DNA of 64,000 nucleotides, taken from positions 3,415,876-3,479,875 of the forward strand of contig OY848918.1 in the NCBI GenBank assembly GCA_963693285.1, in the 5' to 3' direction. Position 1 is the first letter of the stretch. Every line of letters begins with the position of its first letter. The translations under genes were made by a program, and so were the position numbers. The DNA is from Xestospongia muta (Eukaryota; Porifera; Demospongiae; Haplosclerida; Petrosiidae). The notes under the pieces are model-generated. The model was not told the origin of the DNA and made no database searches. It saw nothing but the letters and a program-made list of their open reading frames with translations. Shown piece by piece: positions 1 to 14,027 of this stretch.

Positions 1-500
1 GCAGGCACAAGTGGGGGCACCTATTAAAGACATTGTAATAGATATAATGTGTAATTCTAGACCGTTTTAAGAACATTTAAGGCAAATTCTTCATGGTGTT
101 GGCGTTGTAAAGAGATACTTGATCTCTTTTGCTGTGACCTGAAGCATTCCAGCCACAGATGGTTTTATGACCCACCAAAGGCGGTGATCTCCTTGTCGGT
201 TGAACATTTGTTCCCTCCCTCCCTCCTTTATCCTCCTCTTCCTCCGTGCTTTACTCACTATTATAGTATCAGATTAGTCGTACATTGGTTCTCATACCAT
301 TTATTGTTATTTAGTTAATTTTCCAAGAATACTGTTAATATAATCTCATCTGTTGTTTGCCTATTTCTGCACTGTAATTTAATTGTTATTCATACCATTC
401 ATCTATTCATCCATTTACCCAATAATTATTATCTGTATCCACCTATCTGTCCATTTATCTCTATATATGTGTCCATTTATTCATCTCTCTCTTACTGCAG

Positions 501-590
501 GTTACTGGGATAACACAAGTAGTTAACAATGAACCAGTTAAATTCTCATCTGAAATCAGCTTTGCGCCTGATAAATTTGAAATTGTCTGA
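501..590 (+). CDS. possible 3'-terminal exon of an unidentified gene
   Basis: A CTGCAG-type acceptor ends at 500 and is followed by 29 in-frame codons and TGA. The peptide starts VTGITQVVNNEPVK and ends PDKFEIV. Its codon use looks coding, and it follows an intron-like pyrimidine stretch. The upstream part of the gene would lie left of the window; a coding-looking stretch at about 1-33 (APIKDI) followed by GTAATA could be its previous exon. I do not recognise the family. It could also be a chance open frame. Confidence 0.3.
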   Translation, partial: VTGITQVVNNEPVKFSSEISFAPDKFEIV

Positions 591-1764
591 AAGGTTCTTA
601 ATTCAATTTGTATGTATTAACTAAAAGTATTTTCCTCTGTATGGAACCAGAATATGATACGAATGCAGTTTGAATACAATACATTCTAATACACACAATT
701 GTTGTTTGTACAAGCATATTATTGTGTATACTATACAATGTATTTCAATATAAATTGACTGAAGGATATCACACAAGTGATGGCGGTGGTTTCTGTCCAA
801 ATCAATTTTAAAATTGACTGAGGCGTCAAAACACGAAGTGTTGTTGTTGTAAAAATGAAGTTATTTCACTATAAAGGCTCTAGAATCCGCCCAACGAGAC
901 AGAAGGGGTCTAAGGTTGACCTTAATTTAGTTTGTAATGTCAGGTTCTCGACACCCAGTTCTCAATTAGTGGGATTGTGTCTGTCCTCAAATCGAATTAT
1001 CTCTCTTTGATGGATTAGCTGGGTGGACTGATTTAACTGTCCTCAATCCACACACACTAATACTTTTATAGCTTCATATTTTTGGCTACTGTACTCCATT
1101 TGTGGCCTTATCTTTGGCTGACCTACACTCTTATTGCACTAGTTGTATCCTGTTATTTGCTGAGGTGTTTTACTGTGTGGCTTTAGGTAGAATGATGTGT
1201 AGTAGTCTACACCTATATTTATTTCTTCCTTGTATTGAGATTGTACTACATACAAGATAAGTATTGTTCACACATCATTAGTAAAGTTGCTAAAAATGTG
1301 TTGGTGTTTAGTACAGACAGAAGGGGGGAGGTTGAGAGAATAGCTGGACAGAAGACAAGGGAAAAGGGAGAGTGATATAGTAGGGGAGTTTGGGAAGGAA
1401 TTTTAATGACAACTTGCAGAATGCAAAATATGATTGTCATTGACAGTTTTTTGAAATGTTTGTATTATTCAGTTGATATTAGTTTAAATTTTATAATAAT
1501 ATAATTTTGAAGATCAAATTATGGGGATAATAAATTCAAAATAAATCTACTTCTCTATTATTATTCTAATGTAATATTTAGTGGAGATGATAAATAGGAA
1601 TTAAGTAAAAGAGAAAAAGAGATTGTTTGTTGTTACTGTGAGAGATGACCTGCTCTCTGAGATACTAATAATACAACAACAGTAACAAAAGAAGAAATAA
1701 AAACACAAAATATAAAACAAGTATTACAACAACAACAACAACAAAACATGCACACGGACAACAA
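591..1764. other. AT-rich intergenic stretch
   Basis: No gene is supported here. It contains short A/T runs and a small (ACA)n repeat at about 1727-1746, just beyond the 3' end of the homeobox gene. Confidence 0.6.
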
Positions 1765-2823
<1,059 letters not shown>

Positions 2824-4493
2824 TAAAGAGAGAGTGTGGAAAAACAATAGGAAACAACTGAACAGTTGATGGCCTATCTAGCTGTTATATACTGCCCAAT
2901 TAACTTCAATTAGTCCACCCGCAACATAAGCCTTACATAAGCTACCTAGCTCTTGATGGACATTAAGTATGCACCATTTGACTCATTTCATAGTTATGAA
3001 TACAATTAACACGACCCCTCCAGGCAAGCTCACACCTCCTTGATCTGTTTAGTTTAGTAAACTCCTTAGCTATGAATTTTGTTGAGAGGGCAGTGAATAC
3101 ACTTAAAATGGGAGGAAGTCTAGAAACAATGCTACCAGATGGCTCAAAAATCTTGTTCATAAAAATACCAAGGATTCCATTAATCAATGACTATAATTTA
3201 GTCACGTCAACATATAAATCAAATTCCAGCTGCTTTCCGATAAATAGATCTCACTAATACCACTCTTCTATGAGACTATAGTGTTAGCAATTTGACAACA
3301 CAATCACTTTTTGTTAAGCGTCTTTCCCAGTGTGTTTAAAAACACAACAATACATATGATAATGTACAGTTATTAACAAAAAAGAACCAAAAATAAAATT
3401 TGTGCAAAAATGAGTGTGATAATAGTGGTTAGCTGCTATCTTGTCTAGCTACCAGGAACAAAGGTGTCCCATAAAGCAAGTGGGTAACAAAATGTGGCTT
3501 CTTCTAATAACCTGATAAAAACATAGAGTGTTATGAATCTCTTTGTTGCTAAGTGACCACTAATTCATGCAAATTAGCCAACAGCTATGAATTTAATAGA
3601 TCATGCACCAACAATGACTTCACTCCCATCAATACACACCTTAGCAGTTTTATGTCAATCTCGTTTCTTTCTCCCACACATATAATGAATGCCCAGTGTA
3701 TGAAAATTGAGTCTGTGAGGGAAAAAGACAAAGAGTTAGTTGCCTAGCAACAAGGAGGGAGTGTTGTCTCTGGGACAGGCACAAAGTGTTTTGGTATTGT
3801 TTCAAGTGGCCAAGAAACTATCCTAATACACACACCTTAATTGTTATAGCATGTCTGGCCAAAGAGGTCTGTAATGAATAGCTCTGTATAGCAATACCTA
3901 CACAATATACATGGTTGTTGAGACTTGTGTCAACTACAAAACTTAAACACTCAATCTCAGCTCTATTATCACAGTGCAAACATTGTATTCATTAACTCCC
4001 TCTCACTATATAGGAATCATACAAAGGTGGGGTACCAACCACTTAACATATTACTAAACCGCTAATATATGTCCTTAAGTGTGTTTCGGCTACCATGTTT
4101 CCCAAGCAAAACACTGCATTAACTTGTTTTCAGTACTATTATGCAGACATTCAGACTAGCCATCTACCATTTTGTAATGTCTAAGGAACCCTTTACATAC
4201 CATTAACAGATAACGTTACAAGTGTTGATAGATTAATTAGTAACTGTCATATAAATGAAGTCAAATGATGACTCACCTCATGAGATAATAAGGATGACGA
4301 TAACAATACTAGTCTTCGCTCTTTTCTTTAGTAAACAAATGTTTACTTACTGTCTGTATATAGCACGAATATGTGTGTGTATGTGTAGGATCAAAAAGGG
4401 AGTATTTAGGAATGGAAATTATCTGCAAATCTGACTATACTAATTTATATTAATTATATCTGTTGACAGCCACAATATTACGTGTTAACTTCA
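2824..4493. other. intergenic stretch between homeobox and PROSER3-like genes
   Basis: I see no supported exon on either strand. It is the 5' flank of the homeobox gene and the 3' flank of the PROSER3-like gene, so regulatory DNA is plausible, but no specific site can be defended. Confidence 0.5.
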
Positions 4494-7400
4494 CTAATCT
4501 TCTGTATCAGCACATACCTCACATACAAGAGCGTCCATCTGAACTTCGCTTCTCCTTGTACGTGATCTTGTTAACAACTGTGGGGATGTACCTTTCTCTT
4601 TAAAATGAGGTGATTTTTGTGTTTGAAAACTATCTTCTAAACTATCTTCATGATCTGATATGTCACTATGATAATGAACATTAGAGCGATTAGAATAATT
4701 GTAGTTATCATGACAACCAGGTGTGATAGGTGTGGTTCCTTTGTTACAATGAGGGCATTGAATAATGTCACATGACAAGTGTTTATGTGGATGGACTATG
4801 TCATATGACTGAGGTCTATGTGGCGGGATTGTGTCATGTGACCGAGATCTATGTGGCGGGATTGTGTCATGTGACAGAGGTCTATGTGGAGGGATTGTGT
4901 CATGTAACTGAGGTCTATGTGGAGGGATTGTGTCATGTGATAGAAGTCTTTGTGGTTGGACTGTGTCTTTCCTTCCTAACGAGGTGTGGTTATTATCAGT
5001 GGGTGGTATAGATAAGGGATGTAGATAAGGTTCTCTAAAGTTCCCCATTAACTTGTGGTTTTCATCATATCTTTTGAATGATCTAACCACATCCTTTCTG
5101 GCTTCCTCCATTTTTCTCTTCAGTCTCCACTGATACAAAATGTCAACACCTTCCATATCCAAGTTCAAGCACCACCAGTGTCTGGTAGAACTTGAAAGAT
5201 CTTTGAAGTCACCTGGTGTTTTTTTCTTTGTTTTTTTATGATGGGTCATGTGATTGTCATGTGACACTTGCGATATATCACATGCTTTGGGAGTAAAGGA
5301 AGAATCATTTGACAGCATTAAAGAGCTGTAGATAGAAAGAAAAATTGTTACACAATAAAAACAATGAAAATGTAGTTAACAAAACAACAGAACAAATTAA
5401 AAGTACACATTAAATTTGTATTATGAATGAGCACTCAAGAAAATACAAAATGGCTGATGTAATGTTCCAGTAACAACATAACTACATCACAAAACAAACA
5501 CTTTATATTCTTTTAGTGAATAAATTTTCAGAAATTGACCTAAAAATCACATGGCTGCTTGCCTCTTAACTAGAACTGGAGATAAACATAATTACATTAA
5601 CTGACACCAAATGGCATCTATTGTATGCTTCCATTAACCAGCTAAGCCTACATGTTAACACTTCATTTTTGTCACAGCTTCTTCTCTGTTCACAGGAACT
5701 AATGAACACCTGGACAACCATCAAGCCCTTAAAAACACACCAGATGTCTACACAAACTTTAAACTCCACATGTACAATAGAAGAAACTTTAAAAACCAAC
5801 CCAACAATTATTAGGTTGGATGACTTCCAGTCTATCTCAAAACATGTACTCATAACTTGTATGATTGTAAACATTACAGTTTATAATGATAGCAGTTGGA
5901 TGTCTTCAGATACATTAGTTGTAACATTACTAGAATTGATATGTCATCTTCTTTATTACAAAACAATGCACAACTTAAGAAATTGATCATACTAGATTAC
6001 ACTACAGCTATCAACTTAATTAGATTGACTGTTACAATATAATCTCATTGCTCCTATAGGTTATCAACAGATATAGTAATAATAGATCGAGAGGTATTAA
6101 TTTACTAGTACAATGATATCTCCCTACGATTAATCAACACATTCATTAACAATTGATCGAGAGGTATTAAGTATAACAAGTACAACAATACCTCCTATAG
6201 CTAGCTAGCTTATCAACAGTTATATTAATAATAGATTGAGAGGTATTAATGAACTAGTGCAATGATATCTCATTGACACCAATACAAAAGATAAATAGTG
6301 ATACAGACATGCTTTACATAGTTAATGTACTCTATACAAGTATTAATTCAGGACAATTAAAGTGACAGGAGATATCACAAGCGCTATGACTCAAACTATT
6401 TGACTGCACAAGTCGATCAATTTGATATAAAGTGACTTGTGCACACTTAATTATATTGAGTATATAAATTGTATTGGTAATTGAACTAAATGATCTTCCC
6501 CTTATAGCCCAATGATGATGTAATCAATCCCTTTTCATGTGTGATCAATCAAAAGAACTTGTTATGGATAAAGTGATCACTTGTCATGGCTTCAAGGCTG
6601 ATACAAATGAAGGGTGTGTAAACCACAATAAATGGTTTCTATCTCCTCTTTACAGACTGTTATAGCAGTGTCTCTTGTGACAACTGTACTATTAAAATTG
6701 ACTTTTAAATTCAGAAATTTGATTGGTGCTCCAATAAAATCTAGCACCTTATAAGTAAGAGTGAGACAATCACTTAAGCCTTTTGATGTCTGGAAGTTCA
6801 AAGGGATCTCAATGACAGAAAGTATGCTGTTATTAGTGAAGACTGGCTACACTTAATGCTGTCTGGAATGAGACAAACAAGAGCTGTTATCAAAGAATCA
6901 ACAGCTGCTAAGAAGCCAGTAATAAAGTCTTTTAGTGAAACCTCACCTTCTTTCCAGAAGCTCTAGAGAATGCTCCACCAATGGTTGATCATTCATATAT
7001 CTATAGCTTCTTCCATTATTAGTAAGTGGCCGGTCCTGTGGTTAAAGATACGAAAAACATACAAAGATCTATTGGGTTTTGTCAGTGGTTAATGGTACAT
7101 CATTGTTACTATGGATTGAGTAACAGGTGTGTAGCATTCAGTGGTGAGGGTTCATTGGCATTAAGGACATGTACAAACATGTACATGTACATCTACATGT
7201 GTTTGAAGCACTAGTTGTGAGGTCTTGTTGTTATAGTTACAATTCAAAGTACTTGATGAGGTTTGTAGACTCAACTGTAACCTCTCTCACTGTTACTTAT
7301 TATTTACATAATATTAACATATAATAGATAATACTGGGAGAGAAACATGAGGTCATGGCCATAGTAAAGTAAGCTGGTATACTACTGGCACTATCCTGGA

Positions 7401-8590
7401 ATCATAAAATCTACATTAATTAGCAAGTGAGAGACTAATGAATAACAATATTTACCACAGCGACCTAGTCTTATACTAATGAACATCATTAGATTCAGTA
7501 CTTCCCATAATGGGCTAGGAAGCCTAAGATAGCTACATTAGTACGCCTTAACTAGTGAACATACCACAGAAACCTAGGATAGTAGTAAGCTCTAGACTAG
7601 TGAACATTGGTACTTACCACAGCGACCTAGTCTTATACTATTGAACATCATTAGATTCAGTACTTCCCACAATGGGCTAGGAAGCCTAGGATAGCTACAT
7701 TAGTACGTCTTAACTAGTGAACATACCACAGAAACCTAGGATAGTTATTATTAGTAAGCTCTAGACTAGTGAACATCGGTACTTACCACAGCGACCTATA
7801 TTAATGAACATCATTAGATTCAGTACTTCCCACAATGGGCTAGGAAGTCTAAGATAGTTACATTAGTACGTCTTAACTAGTGAACATACCATAGTAACTT
7901 AGGATAGTTATTATTAGTAAGATAGGTATAAATAGTAAACTTAATAACAATGAACATCAGTACATTATATAAATCTCTCAGACACCTCTCATTATAACAC
8001 TATGTACATTAATTGGGACAGCAATAATTAAGTGGTTTGTTAAAATGACCTTACAATAAAGACTACAGTTATCATTACTCTAACAGCTGGTCTAATTAAA
8101 AATATTAATGAGTCTATTAATAATAACATATCAACTCATACTTAACTTCATTTCAGACTTACAAGAGACGGTTGGCATGGCAACTCTTTCTTTTCTTCTC
8201 TCCACCAGAATTCTTCTTTAGGAGTTTGAGGTCGCCTGTCTCGTCTTGTGGGTGGGGCAGTACGAAATCTATGAATGTATCTAGCTAGAGTGGGTTGCTC
8301 GGTTTCCATGGAGATGACATTTCTGGGTGTGGTTTCTAATATGAGATTGGGCCATGATTCATCGTATGAACTAGTAGAGTCGACTGATTTGTTTGGATGA
8401 GATTGGGTGGGTGTGGCTAGGGAGAGTTTTGGGGTTGTAATAGAAGGAGGTGGGTTGAGTATTGAAGGATTGTTAAACATTAGATATTGAGGAGTTGAAC
8501 AAAATGGAGAGTCACTAATAAAAGAGATAACAATAATACAATTCTAATACTTTAATAAACTCACTTCGACTCCAAGGGAAGTGAGGCCAT
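4494..8590 (-). CDS. PROSER3-like protein (multi-exon, one internal exon unresolved)
   Basis: Three exons are visible: 8565-8590 (MASLPLES...), 8163-8514 and 4494-5325. Exons 1 and 2 join cleanly (GTGAGT / TTATTAG). Exon 2 ends in phase 0, while the last exon opens one base before a codon, so at least one small exon must lie in the 2.8-kb interval between them. Exon 2 carries TLARYIHRFRTAPPTRRDRR followed by EFWW, and the last exon carries GVDILYQWRLKRKMEEAR. Both resemble, from memory, conserved blocks of vertebrate proline/serine-rich protein 3, whose function is poorly known. The last exon also holds a tandem 11-residue repeat (HDTIPPHRPLS) and ends with CPHC and CEVC cysteine pairs. The alternative is two separate genes. 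Confidence 0.55.
7452..7925 (-). repeat. higher-order minisatellite in the PROSER3-like intron
   Basis: About three copies of a roughly 162-168-bp higher-order unit, each made of three diverged 50-60-bp subunits. Repeated anchors are ACTTACCACAG, ACTAGTGAACAT and CCTAGGATAG. On the host gene's sense strand every unit reads CTGTGGTAAGTA...ACTAGT...TACTAAT...CCTAGG. This is the same unit family as the GSK3 intron minisatellite at 33364-33900. Confidence 0.8.
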
Positions 8591-8646
8591 CTTTTTCAGT
8601 TTCCCGCGACAGCTTTCCTACTGAGCATGCTCAGTAAACTTGAAGC
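8591..8646. promoter_or_regulatory. 56-bp bidirectional promoter (PROSER3-like / PFDN2)
   Basis: The two start codons (8590 on - and 8647 on +) are 56 bp apart, so both promoters and 5' UTRs must overlap here. The gap contains TTTCCCGC at 8600-8607, an exact E2F-type site. At 8620-8635 it contains the perfect 16-bp palindrome ACTGAGCATGCTCAGT, which resembles the NRF1 half-site palindrome TGCGCATGCGCA. Site function is inferred from the match only. Confidence 0.55.
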
Positions 8647-9173
8647 ATGGCTGCAAAAAAATCTAGTACAAGTAAAGGACCAGAACAGAACGAAGCAGCT
8701 ATTATTGCTACGTTTCAACAGATGAGAAGAGACCAGAGAAAGATGATTAGCAAAATATCAGAGCTAGATAATGATAAGAACGAACATCGGTAAGTTTTAA
8801 TAAATCTTAAGCCACACCCACTTAATTACTACAGGATAGTCATTCAAACTCTAAAAGATGCATCTCCAGATCGGAGATGTTTCAGATGTGTGGGTGGAGT
8901 TTTGATTGAGAGAACAGTCAAAGATGTCCTGCCATCACTAGAAGACCATTTTGAACAAGTAGGTGTGGTTAACACTGGATCCACCAATCACTTTGTTTAT
9001 AGTTATCAATAGCAATTGAGAAGTTGAAAGAGCAAGTTGAAGAAAAAGGGAGAGAGCTAACTGCTTATAGAGAGAAGTATAATATACGTTTCCGTGGTGA
9101 AGTTGAGACTGAGAAAAAATCAGAAGACTCAAAAGATAGCAGTGAATCTAGCCAAGGAATTCTAGTGACCTAA
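8647..9173 (+). CDS. PFDN2: prefoldin subunit 2
   Basis: A beta-type subunit of the hexameric cytosolic prefoldin co-chaperone, which passes nascent actin and tubulin to the CCT chaperonin. Exons 8647-8789, 8835-8958 and 9003-9173 join in matching phases with 44-45-bp introns and give 145 aa, close to the usual size of about 150. Two coiled-coil helices (about residues 15-55 and 95-125) flank the central beta block, which includes CFRCVGGVLIERTVKDVLP, the hallmark of PFDN2. The C-terminus GILVT mirrors the GVLVS ending known from vertebrates. The stop lies only 31 bp from the convergent CCDC191-like stop. Confidence 0.95.
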
Positions 9174-9204
9174 CTTAATAATATAATATAATATAATGAT
9201 GTCA

Positions 9205-12200
9205 TTATGTATTCATTTCATCTTCCTCTGTTCTTAATGACATGGGTTGATAATCTGGTAACCATAGCGACACTTTACGTCTCAATTCAGCTCTTCTTAA
9301 CTCTTTCTTCTTATCCTCAAGGGACAAAGGGATGTACCCTCGCCAGCATTTAAAAATAACACATAGCAAATGACTAAATGATGGACAAAAAGAACAACGT
9401 TTATATTACAATAACTAGATTAGATTATTACTAACTTGGTTATTACTCATAAAACCAACCAATTATTAAATTTCAACTTACTTCTCATAATGTTTCCTTG
9501 CTCTTCGTTCTTTTTCCCAATAAATAATTCTTTCTTCTCTTGTTACTCTCTCCCATCCTCTAAACAATTTATGTAAGAGAAGTAACTTTTGTTGTTCTGA
9601 GGCATAGCACAGTAGTTCATATTGATATGTCATATACTAATAAAAAGAGTAAAACCCTGTTATTATAGCATTATAATTAACTTACCTCTCTCCAAGCATT
9701 AAATGTGTGTAATAGTAATTTTTGACACACAAATCCTTTGACTTTAGTCTCCCTCACTCGCTCTATCTCCTTCACCCTCCCACTCCACACACTCCACACA
9801 GTCGCCATTACATGTCGATCATGAGACAACACTGCTAACTGCCACGCCTCCTTCATATTAGCAGTAAATCTCAGCCAAGGTTTGATCCCCCAGTGACAAA
9901 GGAGGTACCTCCGATAGCAAACTTGAGCTTTTTGGGTCAGAGCAGCTAAATGCTCAACTCTAGCTTGTCTCTGTCTCTCTCTTTCTTGAGCAAGTCGTTT
10001 TTCTTCTTTTCTCTTTTGCATTTCAACAACTTTTGCTTCTCTCTCTTCTTTTTTCTTCTGTTCTTCTTTGGCTTCTAATTGTTGCTATAAATAAATATAC
10101 ATCTAATAGTACATGTAATAGGAGACAATGCATGTACCAAATGCTCTTGTTCCTTTTTCATTTTTCTTTCCTCTCGTGCTAATTTTCTCTGAGCTATTAA
10201 AGCAGTTCTTTCTTCCATACCTAATATAATAACATTGTCATATAGTTGTTAATGACTAGTACCAATACCTTTTAGTATAACTGGTCTAGTGAGTTTGGTA
10301 ACTGGTTTTTCTAATAACTCTTTCATGTACTTAAGACTAGACTGCCCATTAACAGAGTGGTCACTGACAGTCGGTAGTACATTGATCATTTGATTCTTAG
10401 TAACAGGGACAGGTGTCTTAATATTAGTGAGGTGGTTCTTGTTAAATGAAGTATCAATTAACTTGTCTTCAGTTGTGGGAACATTGGTTAACTGATCAAA
10501 AGAATTCTCTTTAACGCAATCTCCTTTAAATGAGCCTTCACTAACACAGTGACTATTGTGTAGATTATTTGATGCTTGTCTAGATCCTTTTTCTAACAAC
10601 ATATCCTGTTAATAAAAACACTTCAATATATTGTAATGACATATTCTATTCTTACCACATGTGAGCGAGCAGTTGACCACACCCCTTTAGAATTAAGTCT
10701 GACATATGGTCCCTTATCTGTCTGTATGGCTATCTCTTTCTTTTGTTTAATTATTTTTCTCTCATCAATCTTTTCTTCTTGCTTATCTGGAAGCTTTCTT
10801 TCTTTCTCTGTAATAGCTTGTAAGAAAGAAATGAGTCGTTCTTTATGTATGTGTTCACTGTGGAGATTAGTAGCTATGACCACACCCCTCCAAGCTGTAA
10901 AGCACTTCCTTATAAGGCATGTTCTATAATGATGATGTGCAATTGATAGTTGCCTAGAGAGAGAGAGAGAGATTGAGACTCAGACATCACAGATATCTTA
11001 CTTACCTTCTCTCTTTCCTTAATCGTTCAGCATCTTCCAGAGCTAATCTCTTCGCTTGAGTCTCTTTAACCACACCCCTCCAAGCTCTCCAACATCTGAG
11101 TAGAAGTCGCCAGTTCCCTATCACTTCAGCTTTCGTTGCCATAGCAATACATTGTTGTACCAGAGCTTGCCAGGAAATGAAACAACGGTGCAATAACTAT
11201 AAACAACAGCATTGTTTTATGTCATAATATACTATGTCATATACTAGTGTGTAATATAGTCATTGGAGGGTGACAGGACCCCTTAGCAACTGGACTAGGG
11301 GCCATAGACCTGTAACTTTTACCATATAAAATAATGAATGTCTATATGATATATGCATTTGATGTTATAGCTCCAATAGAGTAAGTAAACATATGATAAG
11401 TACCTGGAGGCTGGCTTTAGTTTCTTGTGCCTCAGCATCAACTAACTGCTTTAATAAAGCCATCCTTGTGATATGACGTGATGTACCATCTCTCTTAGTC
11501 AGTTGCTTGTCTTGTGTAAATTTACTATCTTCTTTAGAACTTGAGACTTCTTCTTTTTCAGTCTCACTGTCCAGTACTTGTTTTATAATTCTAAAAGGGA
11601 ATATCCAACTTTAAATAACTAAAGACTTTATCATTACTGTTATATAGTCTAAACTCAAATTTAATAGTCTCAGTTCATGTATTACAATTTGATGCTCTGA
11701 TGTTCCTGTTATTCCAATCTCATACTCTCATTTTTCCATACCTCTCTCTTTCTTTCTGTTCCTGCACCTGACGTCTAATAGCTATCATGTGACGTCGTAT
11801 TTCTAACTCCTCCCTTTTCTCTTTGACTCTCTTCTGTTCCTCTTCCTTCTTTATCATAAGACGAGCTCTCTGACGTACTTCATATTTTCGTTGTTCTTCT
11901 TTTAATGCTGACTTATGAGCACGATCTCTATCATGACGTCGTCTCTGAACTTCTTTGTGTCTCATTTCCATACTTATTAAAGGGTTATCCCCTTTCCTTT
12001 CCCTTACAGTTTCTGATACATTAATTTTTGTATCTAACAATCCGTTTAAAACAATGTTCACATTGTCTCTCACTTGCCCATTGTCCCATTCTAACTTAGT
12101 TACATAATCAGGTCTCTCAAGTTCTGAGCAGCAGGTATTATGTGAAGGTAAGTGGTGGGTGTGGTCTTTGCGATCATTTAATTCGAGTATTGAAGGTTTC

Positions 12201-12662
12201 ATTACATCTACTGTCCTTTTATTAAATGTACTATAAGTGATCGGGTTCCCATGGCAACTATGAAGTTCAGTGGTTGGGTTGAAAATGGGTGTGGTCAATG
12301 TCTCTTGTTGTATCTGTGCTAGCCATGTTTCCACCAAAGCAGCAGCTAATAAAGGAACAACATATTGTTATCACTAATATTGCAGGTCCTACCTTCTGTT
12401 AGGGACGAGTTCTCTTGTAAATGAAGACCACTACGTTTCATAATTCCCGCCACATTAACTGACTGCTCCAGTGCTGCTAAGCAGGAGGAAATCACTTAAT
12501 TTCATAATGGGCGTGGCCTGCCATTAATTATTATAATTATAACATTTTTAATGAATAATAAACAGTAATAAACATAATACATGCTCAGTTAGGATTATTG
12601 AAAGCAGTTAGGATTACTTGCTTGCAAATGCAACTCTTCAGGCAATCCTTCATATTCCTTTC
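9205..12662 (-). CDS. CCDC191: CCDC191-like coiled-coil protein with Trp repeats (5' end not found)
   Basis: At least eleven exons in reading order join with consistent phases: 12618-12662, 12393-12476, 11742-12345, 11404-11590, 11006-11196, 10656-10953, 10269-10605, 10138-10220, 9686-10084, 9482-9636 and 9205-9373. The product is rich in Glu/Lys/Arg coiled coil. Short Trp-centred helices recur (RCWRAWRGVVKE, CFTAWRGVV, HTFNAWRE, LFRGWERV, IFKCWRGYIP), in the style of SFI1/centrin-binding repeats. The C-terminus has KVSLWLPDYQP, which I recall as typical of CCDC191/KIAA1407. A centrosome or cilium role is inference. The first coding exon, with the ATG, was not identified upstream of 12662. 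The exact family name is less certain than the gene's existence. Confidence 0.7.
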
Positions 12663-13265
12663 CTACAAGAATACATAAATAAACATAATAAATCCAGTAA
12701 GAATTGTTATTGTCAATATCATAATGATATAAAGGTAATTAGCTACATTATGCTGCATGTGTTTGATAAAAAGATTGTAGATTCTCTACATATGGGAGTG
12801 TACTAAGATGATACAGCCAATAGAGATCTACAATCAACTGAACAATAATGGAGAAAACTAATATGAAACAAATTACATATTTTATAGAATTCATTTCACA
12901 CTGGTCTCCAGGTGATCAGGAAGATATCCGTGAGTTTCTTACTAAGTTCTTCTTCAAATTAAAGAGAGGTATTTATAGTCAATATTAGTGCTTTTGATAT
13001 ATTAATTTATCTTAAGTGACACCAGTGTGCACAAATTAACTGATACTACAATAACTACTAGTAAAAATACATACGCGTACATAAAACATGTGTTTAACAT
13101 AATAGAGTTGAATGTCTAAAATGTGGATTGTCCAGATCTTTTGAAAGTAACCAAACAAATCTACAAGTAGTTGTGCAGGTATGACATAAACAATTACTAT
13201 TAACAATGCGTAAACATATTCAATTGTTATAAGTATATAAACTCCCACTGAATCATATTCCAGTA
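12663..13265. other. intergenic stretch, probably with the missing 5' exon of the CCDC191-like gene
   Basis: No exon can be defended. A 46-codon plus-strand frame at 12848-12988 is present but unsupported. Confidence 0.4.
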
Positions 13266-13720
13266 CATAAGAGGCTAAGGGGGGGGGGGGGGGGGGGCTG
13301 GAGTGGCTAGTGCCCCTCCCAATATTTAGAAAGAGGGGGCTCAGCTCCCCCAAATTTTTATTGCTTGCTACTTACCCCACAAAAAGAATCTAAGTTAATT
13401 TTATTGGTGTTGATGAAACTGTCAAAAGTTTTGACATATTTGCAGGCCACAATGATGGAAAAACAGCTTAACAATTGTCTGGTCCTTCATGTACACAAAT
13501 GCATAACTAATGAGTGTGATCTTGTTGAAATAACTAAGGAATTTGTTATGGTAAATGATGAGTAAAGGAAATACTTTGGTACATTTTAAATTAATGTTGG
13601 TAATACTGATTGTGATTACATCAAACATACTTTCTGCATTATGGGTACATTCTGTCTGCATATTCATCACATAGTTATGGTGTGAGCCCCCCCAAAATAT
13701 AAGTACCTCATCTGCATGTG
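13266..13720 (+). mobile_element. hAT-derived non-autonomous element, copy 1
   Basis: This element of about 455 bp starts CATAAGAGGCTAAGGGGG and ends CCTCATCTGCATGTG, and is flanked on both sides by GTA. The G-rich 5' end and C-rich 3' end form imperfect inverted termini. An internal frame encodes a tail ending LNNCLVLHVHKCITNECDL then VMVNDE, a stop, and RKYFGTF. This resembles the C-terminal end of ZMYM1-like hAT transposases (LHVHK...L..VA.EFV...), with a stop codon inside it, so the copy cannot encode a working enzyme. A hAT 8-bp target duplication is not visible. Confidence 0.7.
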
Positions 13721-14027
13721 GTATGCTAAATAATATTGATGATTTTAATAATGAGGAAGACACTTTCATAGAAGTATAGTCCTTTTATAAGCAATAAATA
13801 ATTATTTTTATTATAATAAATAAATTCACTAGTAAGATCACCACAGTTTGTACCAGTGTCTTAACACATTCAGTGGTAGTGTCATAAACTTATTATTCAT
13901 GGTCAAGATATTGAAGATCACAAAGCATCCATAAAAGTTAGATGATATATAGAGTGTGTCTTTTTGAACCATTATGAAAGTGATAGCATATCATATGATT
14001 TAATATAAATATACAATTAACTATGTG

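Noticed and set aside
5566..5986. Overlapping open frames of 102 and 121 codons on opposite strands inside the PROSER3-like interval
   Set aside because: No family resemblance, no splice context, and low-complexity AT-rich composition; likely chance frames, though one small exon must exist somewhere in this interval.
6592..6801. 69-codon minus-strand frame as the missing PROSER3-like exon
   Set aside because: The needed phases (0 in, 2 out) and a good acceptor/donor pair could not be fitted to it.
12848..12988. 46-codon plus-strand frame (WSPGDQEDIREFLTKFFFKL)
   Set aside because: Looks mildly protein-like but too short, with no neighbouring exons and no recognised family.
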